Part shown: positions 1 to 10,230 of the stretch, piece by piece
Numbering within the stretch: the first letter of the stretch is position 1
Layout: every line of letters begins with the position of its first letter
NCBI GenBank assembly: GCA_022835595.1
Contig: BQUP01000001.1
Span: forward strand, 868,001-932,000
DNA length: 64,000 nt
Direction of reading: 5' to 3'
Source of the DNA: Cystobasidium ongulense
Taxonomy: Eukaryota > Basidiomycota > Cystobasidiomycetes > Cystobasidiales > Cystobasidiaceae
Translations under genes and position numbers: made by a program
Notes under the pieces: model-generated
The model's input: only the letters and a program-made list of their open reading frames with translations
Told to the model about the DNA's origin: nothing
The model's database searches: none

Positions 1-1389
1 TACTTGAGCAGGCATCACATTCAAAGCAGATTCATCTCTGCCGACGTAGAAGGATTGACTTAGAGGGCTGTGAAGTCTAGGAACTGAGCTATTGCTAAGG
101 TCTGACCGTTTGAGTGTCAAAGTGAGCGGTCTGCCTAGTTTGTTTTTCCGGCTAGATGCTTGCTCGAGGCTGGCTTCGTCGGATGATGCCATATCGACAT
201 AGGTTCTCTTTTTCTCGTTGAAATATGATAGGCCTCGGGCAGGGTTTCCTTGATAGACAGTTGAAAGAGGATACTGGGCGAGGTGACAGGCAGTACCCAA
301 ATCCTGAGAAACGACAGGCGCCGCCGACCTTCCAGCATCTCTCGAAACAGACAGATCTAGGCTACCACGTTTAGCAGTTTTGCGAGTTTTGCCCTGTTGG
401 GTAGTCTTTACACTTTTGCGAGAGGTAGAAGTAGGTGGGGATTGTGCCTTCTTGTGATGAGGAGAAGGTGGAACATAGCTATCGTCCTCGTCATCTTCGA
501 AATCCTCGTCGCCTTCATCGTCTACTAGGGATGATTCATCTGCAGTTGAAGCGGGTCCGGTACCGGTACTGCTGGTCGAGGGCGATACGAGCGGCGAGTC
601 AACGACCCTCTTCGAGTTCCACGTGTTGATCAGCTTTTCAGGTCGAGATGAAATGGCCTTGTACTCAGGCAGGACCCTGCGAGGTCGGCCTCTTTTGGGC
701 GCCACTGAGGTCGCATCAGCAACAGGAGGTACAGCCGCGAAAGGCACAGCAATGCCAGCTGAATCAAGAGTGGACTCGGCACTTGCTGTTCTTCTTAGTG
801 AAATGTTCCTTTTGACAGCATTCAGAGATTGAGCGGTCGTGCTGGAATAGCTGCGCTTGGGTATAGGCGCATGGACGACAAGGGGAATTGCATTCTGGAC
901 ATCGTCAATGTGAGCGGGGACGCGAGATCCCCTTTTACCGGGAGGAACATATGTTGGAGACCTGGCTTTAGGCAATGTGTTGCGAGGTGGGAGTGATGAA
1001 GGCGTATCTGGCTCTTTGTATGCTGTGGAAGTATCTTCGGGTGTATTTGAGCCGATACGGTCGAGCTTGCTTCGGAGTGCTCTGTCGTTTGATGTGGGTA
1101 TCTTCGCTAGATATTTCCCTAGATCCAGGCGAAAGCCATCGTCTGAAGAGCTAGTGCTGCTCGTTTCGGATGGTGTGGGTGTCGCATTGTCTGAAAGTGG
1201 CGTAGTCGGGCGCTCGGTCGTCCAAATCTGTACTGGCGCATCACCCGCTACAAGCTCCTTCAACGAGAGTGAGATATACCTCGTCTTGCGAGCTTCTGCT
1301 TCTAGTACAGGATCGTTGAATCCCAGGTCAGGAGGAGCCTGGATTGGGTTTGCGAGTTTGCGTTTCGAGATGCGAATAGGGGTGGTCAT
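1..1389 (-). CDS. AT-hook-containing protein, N-terminal part (runs off the left edge)
   Basis: No family name can be given. The frame is open from an ATG in good context (AAAATGACC) at 1389 down to base 1, so about 463 N-terminal residues are seen and the C-terminus lies outside the window. Residues ~232-238 read KRGRPRR, a classic AT-hook core that binds the minor groove of A/T-rich DNA. A second GRP triplet follows a basic stretch (KNKLGRP, ~415-421). An acidic run (DDEGDEDFEDDEDD) lies at about 286-301. The rest is Ser/Pro/Thr-rich and probably disordered. Known biology: AT-hooks with acidic patches occur in chromatin and transcription proteins. Inference: a nuclear DNA-binding protein. 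No intron is needed in the visible part. Confidence is high that this is coding and moderate for the role. Confidence 0.7.
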   Translation of the reverse strand, partial: MTTPIRISKRKLANPIQAPPDLGFNDPVLEAEARKTRYISLSLKELVAGDAPVQIWTTERPTTPLSDNATPTPSETSSTSSSDDGFRLDLGKYLAKIPTSNDRALRSKLDRIGSNTPEDTSTAYKEPDTPSSLPPRNTLPKARSPTYVPPGKRGSRVPAHIDDVQNAIPLVVHAPIPKRSYSSTTAQSLNAVKRNISLRRTASAESTLDSAGIAVPFAAVPPVADATSVAPKRGRPRRVLPEYKAISSRPEKLINTWNSKRVVDSPLVSPSTSSTGTGPASTADESSLVDDEGDEDFEDDEDDSYVPPSPHHKKAQSPPTSTSRKSVKTTQQGKTRKTAKRGSLDLSVSRDAGRSAAPVVSQDLGTACHLAQYPLSTVYQGNPARGLSYFNEKKRTYVDMASSDEASLEQASSRKNKLGRPLTLTLKRSDLSNSSVPRLHSPLSQSFYVGRDESALNVMPAQV

Positions 1390-2547
1390 TTTGGAAGAGA
1401 GTGAATGGTACGCTGGAGGAGGGAAACACAGGATGTCAAGTTGTATTCGGGAGGATCTATCGGGAGCTGGAAAGAGAGGAAACTCACACATGCACAGCCA
1501 AGACGCGCAGTCAAGCCAGACGGTCTGCTTTGGCAAACAGTTGGGCGGTCGGAGTGTGTCCTTGTTTGCGAGTTGTACCAGCCGACGGAGCAGTGCCGCA
1601 CCGCAATTGCAGCCGCACAGGAGTACGAGAGAAGTAAGGGTGTGTATCTGTATGATAAAAAGTGGCTCAAGTGCGAGTCCTATGCTGTACAAGGAGCATC
1701 GCTGTTCTGTCTCGCTCTTCTGTCGCTTTCGCTTGCAGAATGACATTTTGATCGGAACCAGGTACCGTCAAATAGGTGTGAGGATTGGAGAGTTTTCCAA
1801 GAGCTGCAAGTACAGTACGTCATGTGGGTGAATTAGAAGTTGAATTGTGAAGTCGTCGGGTCTTCCTCCCATGATACCGTGACATGGTTGTGTTGTAACT
1901 CGTCCTGTCTGCTCGATGTGCCTGTGTGGCGATGAAAGTACGCGGACATGTTGAAGTCAGAAAAGAGAGAAGCTGGTAGAAGGAACAACATGCTGCGTGA
2001 CCTACAAGAGCAGGGGATGACCTGCTTTGCGTGCATATGGGAGGACCGCAGACTGCAATGAACAAAGGTGAAGATGACGCGAAAGGAAAAGCAGTCGCGT
2101 CTTTTTTTGGCTGCACGTGACTGTTAACGTTTTGGTCGGGACTGCAGCCCTCTACAGTGCGACCCTCGATGTCGTGTTGCAGTGCTTGCACATCGAGGTC
2201 GTATGACAAATCCTGCAGTAATTGTATCTCGCTGTAATTTCTCACTGCTGTGCTTGTAGACCGAGTCGTGCTTCAGTCATACCACTCGATGACCCTCAAA
2301 GCGCCGAACGGTTCCATCTGTTCGACTATTCTACCCTGAGGCGTTTTGCGTGATGACAGTCGACGGTTGAGCGGTTTCACGTTTAATAGTCTGACACCGA
2401 CGAGGCCACTGTAAGGTTCAGTTTGCTACTCTTTTGCGCTTGTTGTCCTCCTTGCTCTTTCGTTTCTTTCCATTTCTTTGAGCAGCACTGAGAGAGTCAA
2501 GCCTCTTCTCTTGAAAATCGTCACCCTTGAAAGAGAAAAGCCCAAGA
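1390..2547. other. intergenic region between divergent genes
   Basis: About 1.16 kb between the start of the AT-hook gene and the TM2 gene, so it should hold both promoters and 5' leaders. Short open frames on both strands lack family motifs and splice logic. The 100 bp before the TM2 start are pyrimidine-rich (runs of ctttcgtttctttcc), common in fungal leaders. Confidence 0.5.
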
Positions 2548-3628
2548 ATGATGAAACTGGATTTCACTAGTCCTTTCACAGGCAGGTATCGTATTTCAAA
2601 TCAATTGCATTTAGCTTGTTCTCTTGCTATTGGTTTCGCTTTCCTCACTTTTGTCGTATTTGTATTTGGAGGCCTCGGTGGTGTATACGATTTCATCTGT
2701 GAGTTTCACCTTTTCCTGTTCTTATTCGTTTTTTAAAAAGCCTCTTGCTGAGATGACTCGATCAATGCCATACATTCCACTTTCATTTGTAATTGGCATC
2801 AGTTGGTTCCCTGACGAGTGGCGTTCCAGCAGGACAGTGTAAGAGTAAGCTTGAATTCAGCCTTTGGCTTTCTAGCGCTGTTGCCCTATTCTCTTGTATT
2901 TTCAAGACTGATGAAAAGGTATGATGGCATTTGTAGACTCCGAAGGCATCACCGACACCTGCCAGGATCGCTTGATTGAGGAAATCGGATGCCCAAGACT
3001 ACTATCTCAAAAATGGATGATTTATATCTCCATATCCTTTGGTTTATTCGGAATAGACCATCTTTACGCGTGAGTCTTTCCAAGGACAACCTCCTAGTCT
3101 TGCGTTGTTGTCAGTCTGTATGAGCTTTAAAGCTGATGTTTTTCATTGACGAAACCCTCAAATTTATATAGTCGAAATTTGCAGCTTTTCTTGCCCAAGA
3201 TGTTCTTGAGCGTCTTCGTACTCCCTTATGTGTTCAAGCGAATGCTCGCTTCTCTGCCTGCCCATACATCACGCCAATCCAAAGTTGGCCTATCGACCTC
3301 TTCTTCTAGTTCTAAACGCAAGTATGACCAACTTGAAGGTGAAGTAGAAAACAGCGATGTTACAAGCGAGGAGAAGGAGGACCTTCAAGAATATGATTAT
3401 GAAGAAGAAGAAGAAATCGACATTACACGCCAATTTGATTTCAAACTTTTAGCTTGTTTCGGTTTCTTGCTCATTTTGACACATGTTTGGTGGGTTATAG
3501 ATATCATCCTCTGGTCGTTTAACTTTTATACTACTGGATTGAATGGAGCGTGGTTTGGAAATCCGGTAGAACAGTGTCCGTTGAAGAGTTGGTTGGTGGG
3601 TCGCGATTCTCCCTCCGACTCAGCCTAG
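2548..3628 (+). CDS. TM2-domain membrane protein with acidic insertion
   Basis: Four exons (2548-2698, 2803-2838, 2937-3069, 3172-3628) give 258 residues in frame. An N-terminal hydrophobic segment (~20-43) looks like a signal anchor. A Cys-containing luminal-type stretch follows (~63-88), then the TM2 signature: a helix with GLFGIDHLYARN (~98-109), where TM2 proteins have G-x-F-G-x-H-x-F-Y. The second helix carries WWVIDII (~213-219), matching the TM2 W-x-I-D end. Between the helices sits a non-standard ~65-residue insert with a poly-Ser run and a strongly acidic block (EYDYEEEEEIDI, ~180-191). Family knowledge: TM2 proteins are small two-helix membrane proteins of poorly known role. Start: ATG 2548, with ATG 2551 as an alternative. 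The role here is unknown. Confidence 0.75.
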
Positions 3629-4203
3629 AAACTTGGCAGGTGCGACGAGGGATGTGGTGAGGCTAGGAGAATGTGTTTGAAAGCTCTCGCTTCATGTTCT
3701 TGCGACCCAGCCATTGCACCAAATAGAGAGCATGCTTGTGACATTCTAGATTTCTTCTTCTGATTTCAAACCTTGTGCTGCAAACGTTTACATTCTTTTT
3801 CTGCTTTGATTTTGCGAGTTTTTCGCAATCACCTTGATTCAGAGCGTACAGATGTAGCCTGTCTTGCCTCGAAGGTGATGGAAGGGTGGAAGAGCTTTGC
3901 CGATGCTTTGTGAGATTGGCAGCATTGATAGCTGCTGACCTGGATAGGTGTGAGGGGGCCAAGGAGGGTGTTAGTGACTGGCCAGTGAGTGAGGGTGGAT
4001 GTTAGTGATGGATGGTTGGTATGTGTGTGATCATCTCAGGATGTGGTAAGAAAAGAAAGCGAGGATGGTTAGTGGCTCTTTCTCTCCAGCCAAGTGAGCA
4101 TGCATGAGGGAGGCCATTGAATCGAGCAGCTTGAGTGAACAGAGCAGGGTCGAGTCGACTGCATTGCATTGGATTGCTAATGATGGTGGGAGAGAAGAGA
4201 GTA

Positions 4204-4244
4204 GAGAAAAGAAAAGAGAAGAGAAGAGAAGAGAAGAGAAGAGA
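4204..4244. repeat. (AAGAG)n purine microsatellite
   Basis: About eight copies of a 5-base purine unit, giving a homopurine tract of about 40 bases on the plus strand. Such mirror-like homopurine runs can form triplex DNA. It lies upstream of the Mei2-like gene. Confidence 0.85.
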
Positions 4245-4308
4245 CGAGCATCCAAACACTGCGACGACGATGATCCAACACGGGGATGGCTGGAGTAGAG
4301 TAGAGTAG

Positions 4309-4331
4309 ATGGAATGGAATGGAATGGAATA
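4309..4331. repeat. (GGAAT)n microsatellite
   Basis: Four to five tandem copies of ggaat, just downstream of a short gtaga repeat at about 4295-4309. Confidence 0.8.
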
Positions 4332-4436
4332 GTTGGGATGAATGTGCTCCTTGTCTCTGCTCTCATCACTCATCCCCGTTCTCTCTGCATCCTCGTGGAC
4401 CTCGTCACCACCATCCACCCATCAACCACGCTGGAC

Positions 4437-4459
4437 CCGCTCGCTCGCTCGCTCGCTCT
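4437..4459. repeat. (GCTC)n microsatellite
   Basis: Five tandem copies of the tetramer gctc/tcgc on the plus strand. Confidence 0.8.
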
Positions 4460-4513
4460 TGGTCTGAACTGCCGTCACTTCCATTCTATCCTTCCTTCAC
4501 ATCTGTCTACTTC

Positions 4514-4538
4514 CATTCCACTCCACTCCACTCCACTC
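4514..4538. repeat. (CCACT)n microsatellite
   Basis: About four copies of ccact. With the preceding purine tract it forms an asymmetric purine/pyrimidine block upstream of the Mei2-like gene. Confidence 0.75.
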
Positions 4539-5130
4539 TCTCCTGCTCACCCTGCAGACCACCCCCCCACCTCCTGCACTGACGGCGAGCGAGAGCTCGA
4601 GGTGATATAGAGTACAAGGGACGCAGGACACAAACAAGCACACTCAGATACACAGAATACACACTTGGACATCCATCATTCACCCAGCTTGCACTCCCCC
4701 TTCCTTGCCGTCTCTACTTGTGCCTTCTTCAGCGCACTCGCTACTATCGCTGGCTAGATGGGAAGTAAAGTCAGGTCAAGGCAAAACACACATCAGCTTG
4801 AATCAAACACAGGCTTGAGTGTAATATAAACACAGCTTGATTATCCCTCGTCTCTCTTTCCTTTACTCCATCCCATCTCATTCACTCCCGCTCTCATAAC
4901 CGGCTACTCCCTCTGCATGAAGAGAGGCACTACGTACGACACACGACACCTCATAGCACGAGCAGAGCTCTAAGCATCAGCTAGCTGCGTTTACTCTGTG
5001 AGTACATGCTACACAACGCCATCCATCGCTCCCCATCTGATACTCCGCCCACCCGCCATCGCAGACCCGCAAACATGGGAACTCCGACGCGACTCCGCCA
5101 TTATCGAGCTCATCCCTCTCCCAGTCACGT

Positions 5131-5155
5131 AGAAGCAGAAGCAGAAGCAGAAGCA
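5131..5155. repeat. (AGAAGC)n hexamer repeat
   Basis: Four copies of agaagc in the probable 5' leader of the Mei2-like gene. Confidence 0.75.
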
Positions 5156-5465
5156 TCTGAAATGACAACAGCAAAGCAGGTAGGCTCCAACCAGAGTCCA
5201 TGATCCTACTTGACTTGCTAAGAAAAATGCTCTCTTCCATCTCTCCGCTTCCTTTCCTTCTTTCCTGCACCTCCCCCTTCGACTTTTCATACTCCTTGCA
5301 TGCTCTTGCTCTTGCACAACGCTCTCTCTTCTATTCCTTCTACTTCTTCACATTCCTCTTCCTCGTTCTTCCTGCTCGTCCTTGCCTCTGTTCCCTTCCT
5401 CCGTTTATCGTGCTTCTGTACCTCTCTGCCCGACCCACCTCTCATCTCTTCAGCCTACTTCAAGC

Positions 5466-8400
5466 ATGAAAAATCTCTCCACACTCAAGACTTCACCCTC
5501 TAAAGAAGCTTCTCAAGCCAGCAGCCCACCTTCTAAGAAGCTTCCTTCCACCCCAACTCCATCAAAGGATAACACGAACAATACTTCCCGAAGAACATTT
5601 GCCATTAATCCAATTGAATCTACTTCCGTGGCTGCATCGTCCACCATTCACAAACGATCATCAAGCAACGATACTTCAATCTCTTCGGATGTCTCTTCCA
5701 TTTCTTCAATTTCAAACGCATCTTCTGCCTTGAAGAATGGAAATGTATCTTATGCTAGTATTGTTGCTTCGAAGAAAGTGATTCCTACTTCTTCTCGTGT
5801 TGATGATGGATTAGCAAAGAAGGAGGGAAGAAAGGATGCCAATAATGAATCTTCCTATCGCTTTTACAAATCTACTATCAATACCGCCAACGCTCCTTCT
5901 CAAGCTGAAAAGAGCAAGTATACAACTGGTGTTACCACCATTCCTTCATCTGCTCGAGACACTCTTTTCTCTTCCCCTTCTCGACCTACTGATAACAGCA
6001 AGATCTCTACCTTTCCTTCATCTTCAAATCGTCCAAACCTAAACCCCTCTTATCAGAGTTATAGTAACAATGGAGGGAATGATCCCTTCCGTACATCCGT
6101 TTCCCAGTCTACTTCTTCAAATAATAGGGACTTTACACCTCTCAGTTGGATGTCTCATTCTTCTTCCACTGCTTCTTCTCCGTTCCGTCAACCTTCTCTA
6201 CAGCCTAATACTGCTTCTGCACCGGAGGAAAATGGACATTCTTACTGGAAGGAAAATCCCTATCGACTACCATCTAATCCAAATTGGACAGGTTCTCCAG
6301 CTTATTTCGCTCCTTTCGTTGCTCAGAGTGGGGTTATTGGAAGTAATAACAGTAGCACTTTTCAACATCCACCATTTGGTGCTTCTTCATCAACCCCTTC
6401 TACCACATTATCATCTTTCAACCGCTCATATGGAGAAGAGCAACATTCCTCTATATCACCCTTGAAGCAGGACCATCGAACAAACGACAGAAGCTTCGAT
6501 AGCTCTACCTCCTCTGATCAAACATCAACTGGAGATGTAGCCTCAGCTCCTTATGGGCTCGATTGGCAGTCCTTTAACAATTCACATTCTAGAAGTCTCA
6601 CTCAGAATACGCACAGCACAAGCAGTACGAACATCGAAGGCAATTCCTTTTCATCTTTCGATCGTTCTTTCAAGGCTGGAAATACCACTGCTGATACTTC
6701 AGCTTCTATGCATTGTGGTCATTCACATGCTGCTCCCTTTGATGAAAAAGCAGCATTTACTAGTGCGCCTACTATACACACAAGGCAGATTTCAAATGAT
6801 GGATCTCTCTATTCTTTTGATGGTCTAGCCGAATTCTCTTCGTCCCGATCTTTCGATGTTGGAGAAATAGACAAATCATTCTCGTTAACTCAAGGGAACA
6901 ATTCACTTTCAAATATATCGGATCTGAACCTTGATGATTTAGGTCATTATTCGGATCCTATCACTACTACTACCAACAGTACACATACTGGAAAGATTGG
7001 AAATGATGGTCAGATCGTATTGGGTCAGAAAGAACAGAGTGACCTTGATAAACTTTATCATAGTTTCAATTTGCAAGAAAATAGTGGTAATTCACTTCTC
7101 CACATATCTTCTTCCACACTTCCTTTAGCAAAAGATGCTTTCCCATCTTCTCCCACTACTTCCCTCGGTCCTTCTACTGCCAAGAATGCTTCAGTGATTG
7201 ATGATGTAAACTTTTCGGAGAGCGTCAGTGATGCTTATAGAGATGTTAAGCTAAACAATGAAAATGAAGAGACTAGATATTTGTTCGTTAGTCGGTTACC
7301 TATCCCCGATGATAATATGGACGGACAGACGCTAGCGAATGAAGTCACCGAGGCTATCAAGGTAAGTTTCGCTTTTCACTTTTCCTCGTGGCAGCAGCAA
7401 ACGGAACTCAGTTCGAAACTAACTTCCCAATCTCTTTTCAATAGATCTACGGCCAGGTAAAAGGTATCTACATCCGTCATCTCACTTACACAGGTTGTCT
7501 GGTACTGGCATTCAACGATTATCGACATGCTACAACAGCTAGAAAGAATATACTACGTGATTCGAGAAGGAATCCCGCTTGGGGTTATCGACAACTTAGT
7601 GCTGATTTCATTGAAAGAGATCAAGTTGTTAAAGTGAGTTTTCTTGCACGAAAGCTTGTTTTACATTTCACGATGACTTGCTTTTGCTTACGAGGGTTAT
7701 TTCTCTCTCTTTTTTGTTCACTCCTTGAAGCTCGCTCAAGGGGAGTTCGGAACTGGCTTCTTATCGCTAGGTGAAGGCAAACTTGTCCTTTCTGCATCTA
7801 CTACATTCCAATTTGATGGTTTAAAGGTAGGTATCAGGAGTATCGAGATGTATACATCAATTTGATGACTGATAGATGGCAATCCAATTCTAGGCCTACT
7901 TCTCAGCCTTAGGAGACGTCAAATCTTTTAGTATTGATCCCACTTCGTCCGCTCAGGAAGGCGTAAATGGTAGAAGATCATACTTTATTGACTACTTTGA
8001 TGATCGATGCGCTTCCAGAGCCTGGGTCGATATCACAGGGGCTGAAGTGAGTAAACATCAAACATCATCCGTATCCTCTTTCATGAGAAGTATACTGATT
8101 GGAAACTGTATAGAATGCGGATCTTCAGATAGGCTGGCGGGATTCTTCTTCTTTGGTGAGCAAATTTCTGCAATGACTGATAGCGGTACTTTGTAAAACT
8201 CAAAGCTTGACTCGTGATTCAAAATAGAACGCGTATCTTGTCGAAGAAATTAGTACTTCTCAACCTGATACAACCAAAACACAAACGTCACGACCACCTT
8301 TACCGTCGTCTTTTCCATCTTATCCAGAAGATAGGTTCACAAGGTACAAGAAGACAGCATGGACTGAATCCTCTTCGAACAATCTTTCTCCCATCAATTC

Positions 8401-9525
8401 TCCTCTACCTGATGGGTTTAAATCTGCAACTACCCTCCCTTCTAATCCTTTGAGGGGCAATAGAAATGGAAATGCTTTGGCTCATTCGGGTTACGTGCCC
8501 AATGATCCTACTAGAAACAATACAGCTCAATGGGGCTTGATTAGAGATGAGTAAGTCGCAAGCACTGGAAAGACCTTCCACTTATAATTCAAAAACTTTT
8601 TTAATGCGTCGTACTTCATCCTTTATCAGTCCGGTCCCTGATAATAACCTCATTCGATTTGACCGCATCATGTCAGGAGAAGACAAACGAACTTCATGCA
8701 TCCTACGAAATTTACCCAATCGCATGACACAGCTGGAGCTTATAGAAGTAAGTTATCTTCTTCATCAGTCCCGCCTTCGGTTTTCTTGCGCCGACTAGTT
8801 CTAATTGCGGTGGCTAATCAATGTATTGCTCTTGTTTTTTGGTGGCAAAAGAATCTAGATGAAGTTGTGCCGAGAGAATATGACTTCGTCTACCTTAGAT
8901 TCGACTTCAACTCTGGCAGTAATTGCTCTTATTCATGTGAGTCTCCTTTCCAAGCGCTTGTTATCGAGTGCTTATGCTAGGTATTGTTTCGTTTTCGGCA
9001 GTCGTTAACTTGTAAGTGGTGACTACCATCTGTTGCATCAGATGTCTAGTATACATGCCGACTTTCAACTTCCCTTACAGCACATCATCCGATGCGTTAC
9101 TGCGCTTCTGGAACGCAAGACTCGGTACTTTCTGGGATAAAGACAACTCAAGGAAGCTTTGCATGGGTGGTATGGCCGCGGTAGGTTGGCTTTGACCGCG
9201 TTCATGCATATCACACTGTTAAAAGGGAATGATTACAGATTCAAGGCAAGCAAGCGCTCGTTGAACGATTCAGAAATTCTTCGGTAATGGATGCGAAGGA
9301 AGAACATCAGCCAAAGATCTTTTACAGTTCTGGACCTATGAAAGGCCTTCCCGAGCCTTTCCCGCTGTCGAACAATGCCCTCAGGAAAGCAAGATCTTCA
9401 TACGCTACAAGCGTATATGGATGTACGCATCTCCTGCAGTGTCTTGCGTGTCTCTCATGCTGATTAACCCCTTTGCAGTGTACGGCAGCAAGCCTAGAGG
9501 CGGTTTCAAGCACGTCCTAATCTAA
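5466..9525 (+). CDS. Mei2-like RNA-binding protein
   Basis: A first exon of 632 codons (5466-7361) encodes a Ser/Thr/Asn-rich disordered region that ends at the start of an RRM-like fold (RYLFVSRLPIPDD). It is followed by about ten small exons. A second RRM-like unit (KLVLSAST... AYFSALGDVKSFSI) lies in the 7.7-8.0 kb exons. The C-terminus has the Mei2-type RRM3 (RNA_recog_2 family): TSCILRNLPNRMTQ, then YDFVYLRFDF, then SYSFVNFTS, split by introns at about 8749-8851, 8940-9000 and 9011-9080. The end is GGFKHVLI and TAA 9523-9525. Known biology: Mei2 in fission yeast binds meiRNA and drives meiosis; plant AML proteins share RRM3. Inference: a regulator of meiosis or differentiation. Start: ATG 5466 is the first in-frame ATG of the long frame. 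The upstream repeats and pyrimidine-rich leader suggest post-transcriptional control. Confidence 0.85.
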
Positions 9526-10230
9526 TCTCTACTTCAGACTTAAAGACTTCAAAAGGAGGCAGTTTAATGCTTCGTCAAAATTACAGAAATTCGCAATATG
9601 TACTAAATATCACAATGCAGCAAAGCATCTTCTGCTCAATTTTCCGATCTTTAAGCTCATGCACAACATAACGCAAAAATAGCAATTCTTCAGGTTTTTT
9701 CTGCTCGAGACATACAATCCAAAGGGGGATTCTCAGCTTTCAGTTTCAGCGTCGCTATCCATTTAGGGGATTATTTGTGTTTACATTCTACGTCGTTTCG
9801 TCAAACATGCTTTGTACTATCAATCAAGTGCTGCAATCCGAATACTGCCATGCTTTAACTGTTCCATGCTGGATCCAAGCATTTGAGCTCAGCGGTAGCG
9901 TACATACGCCGACTGAGTGCACTGTGGTATTGCCGGCTAGACCGCAAGGCATTCCTCTGCATCTTAGGAGTCATCCTGCCGTTGCCTTACAAGGTCTGGT
10001 TTTCTCCTTTTGCCAGTCGGCAGCAAGACCAGACCTGGTAAGCAAGAACGCAATCGCTTCTTGGGAAGCTCGACGTGTTTAGGGGATGCTAGCGTTTGCT
10101 GACTCGAGTAATGGCATGAGACATAGCTAGGAATACAGTCTTCTATCATACAAGATTAGATAGTATCGATACTGAAGTTGAAATTAGGTGTAGCAGGTAT
10201 AAACAATGATAAAAATCAGACAAATTGTAC
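9526..10230. other. convergent 3' intergenic region
   Basis: About 700 bp between the ends of two converging genes. It is A/T-rich just after the Mei2-like stop. No ORF here shows a recognisable motif. Confidence 0.5.

Larger units (their letters stand above)
3629..5465. other. long intergenic region and leader of the Mei2-like gene
   Basis: About 1.8 kb with no supported gene. It contains several short tandem repeats (listed separately) and a strongly pyrimidine-rich last 250 bp before ATG 5466, consistent with the promoter and long 5' leader of the downstream RNA-binding gene. Confidence 0.5.

Noticed and set aside
977-1831. 285-codon plus-strand open frame
   Set aside because: It overlaps the AT-hook gene in antisense through its first half, has no motif, and its second half lies in the divergent promoter region.
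1820-2245. 142-codon minus-strand open frame
   Set aside because: Cys/Ser-rich without any family motif, and located in an intergenic promoter region.
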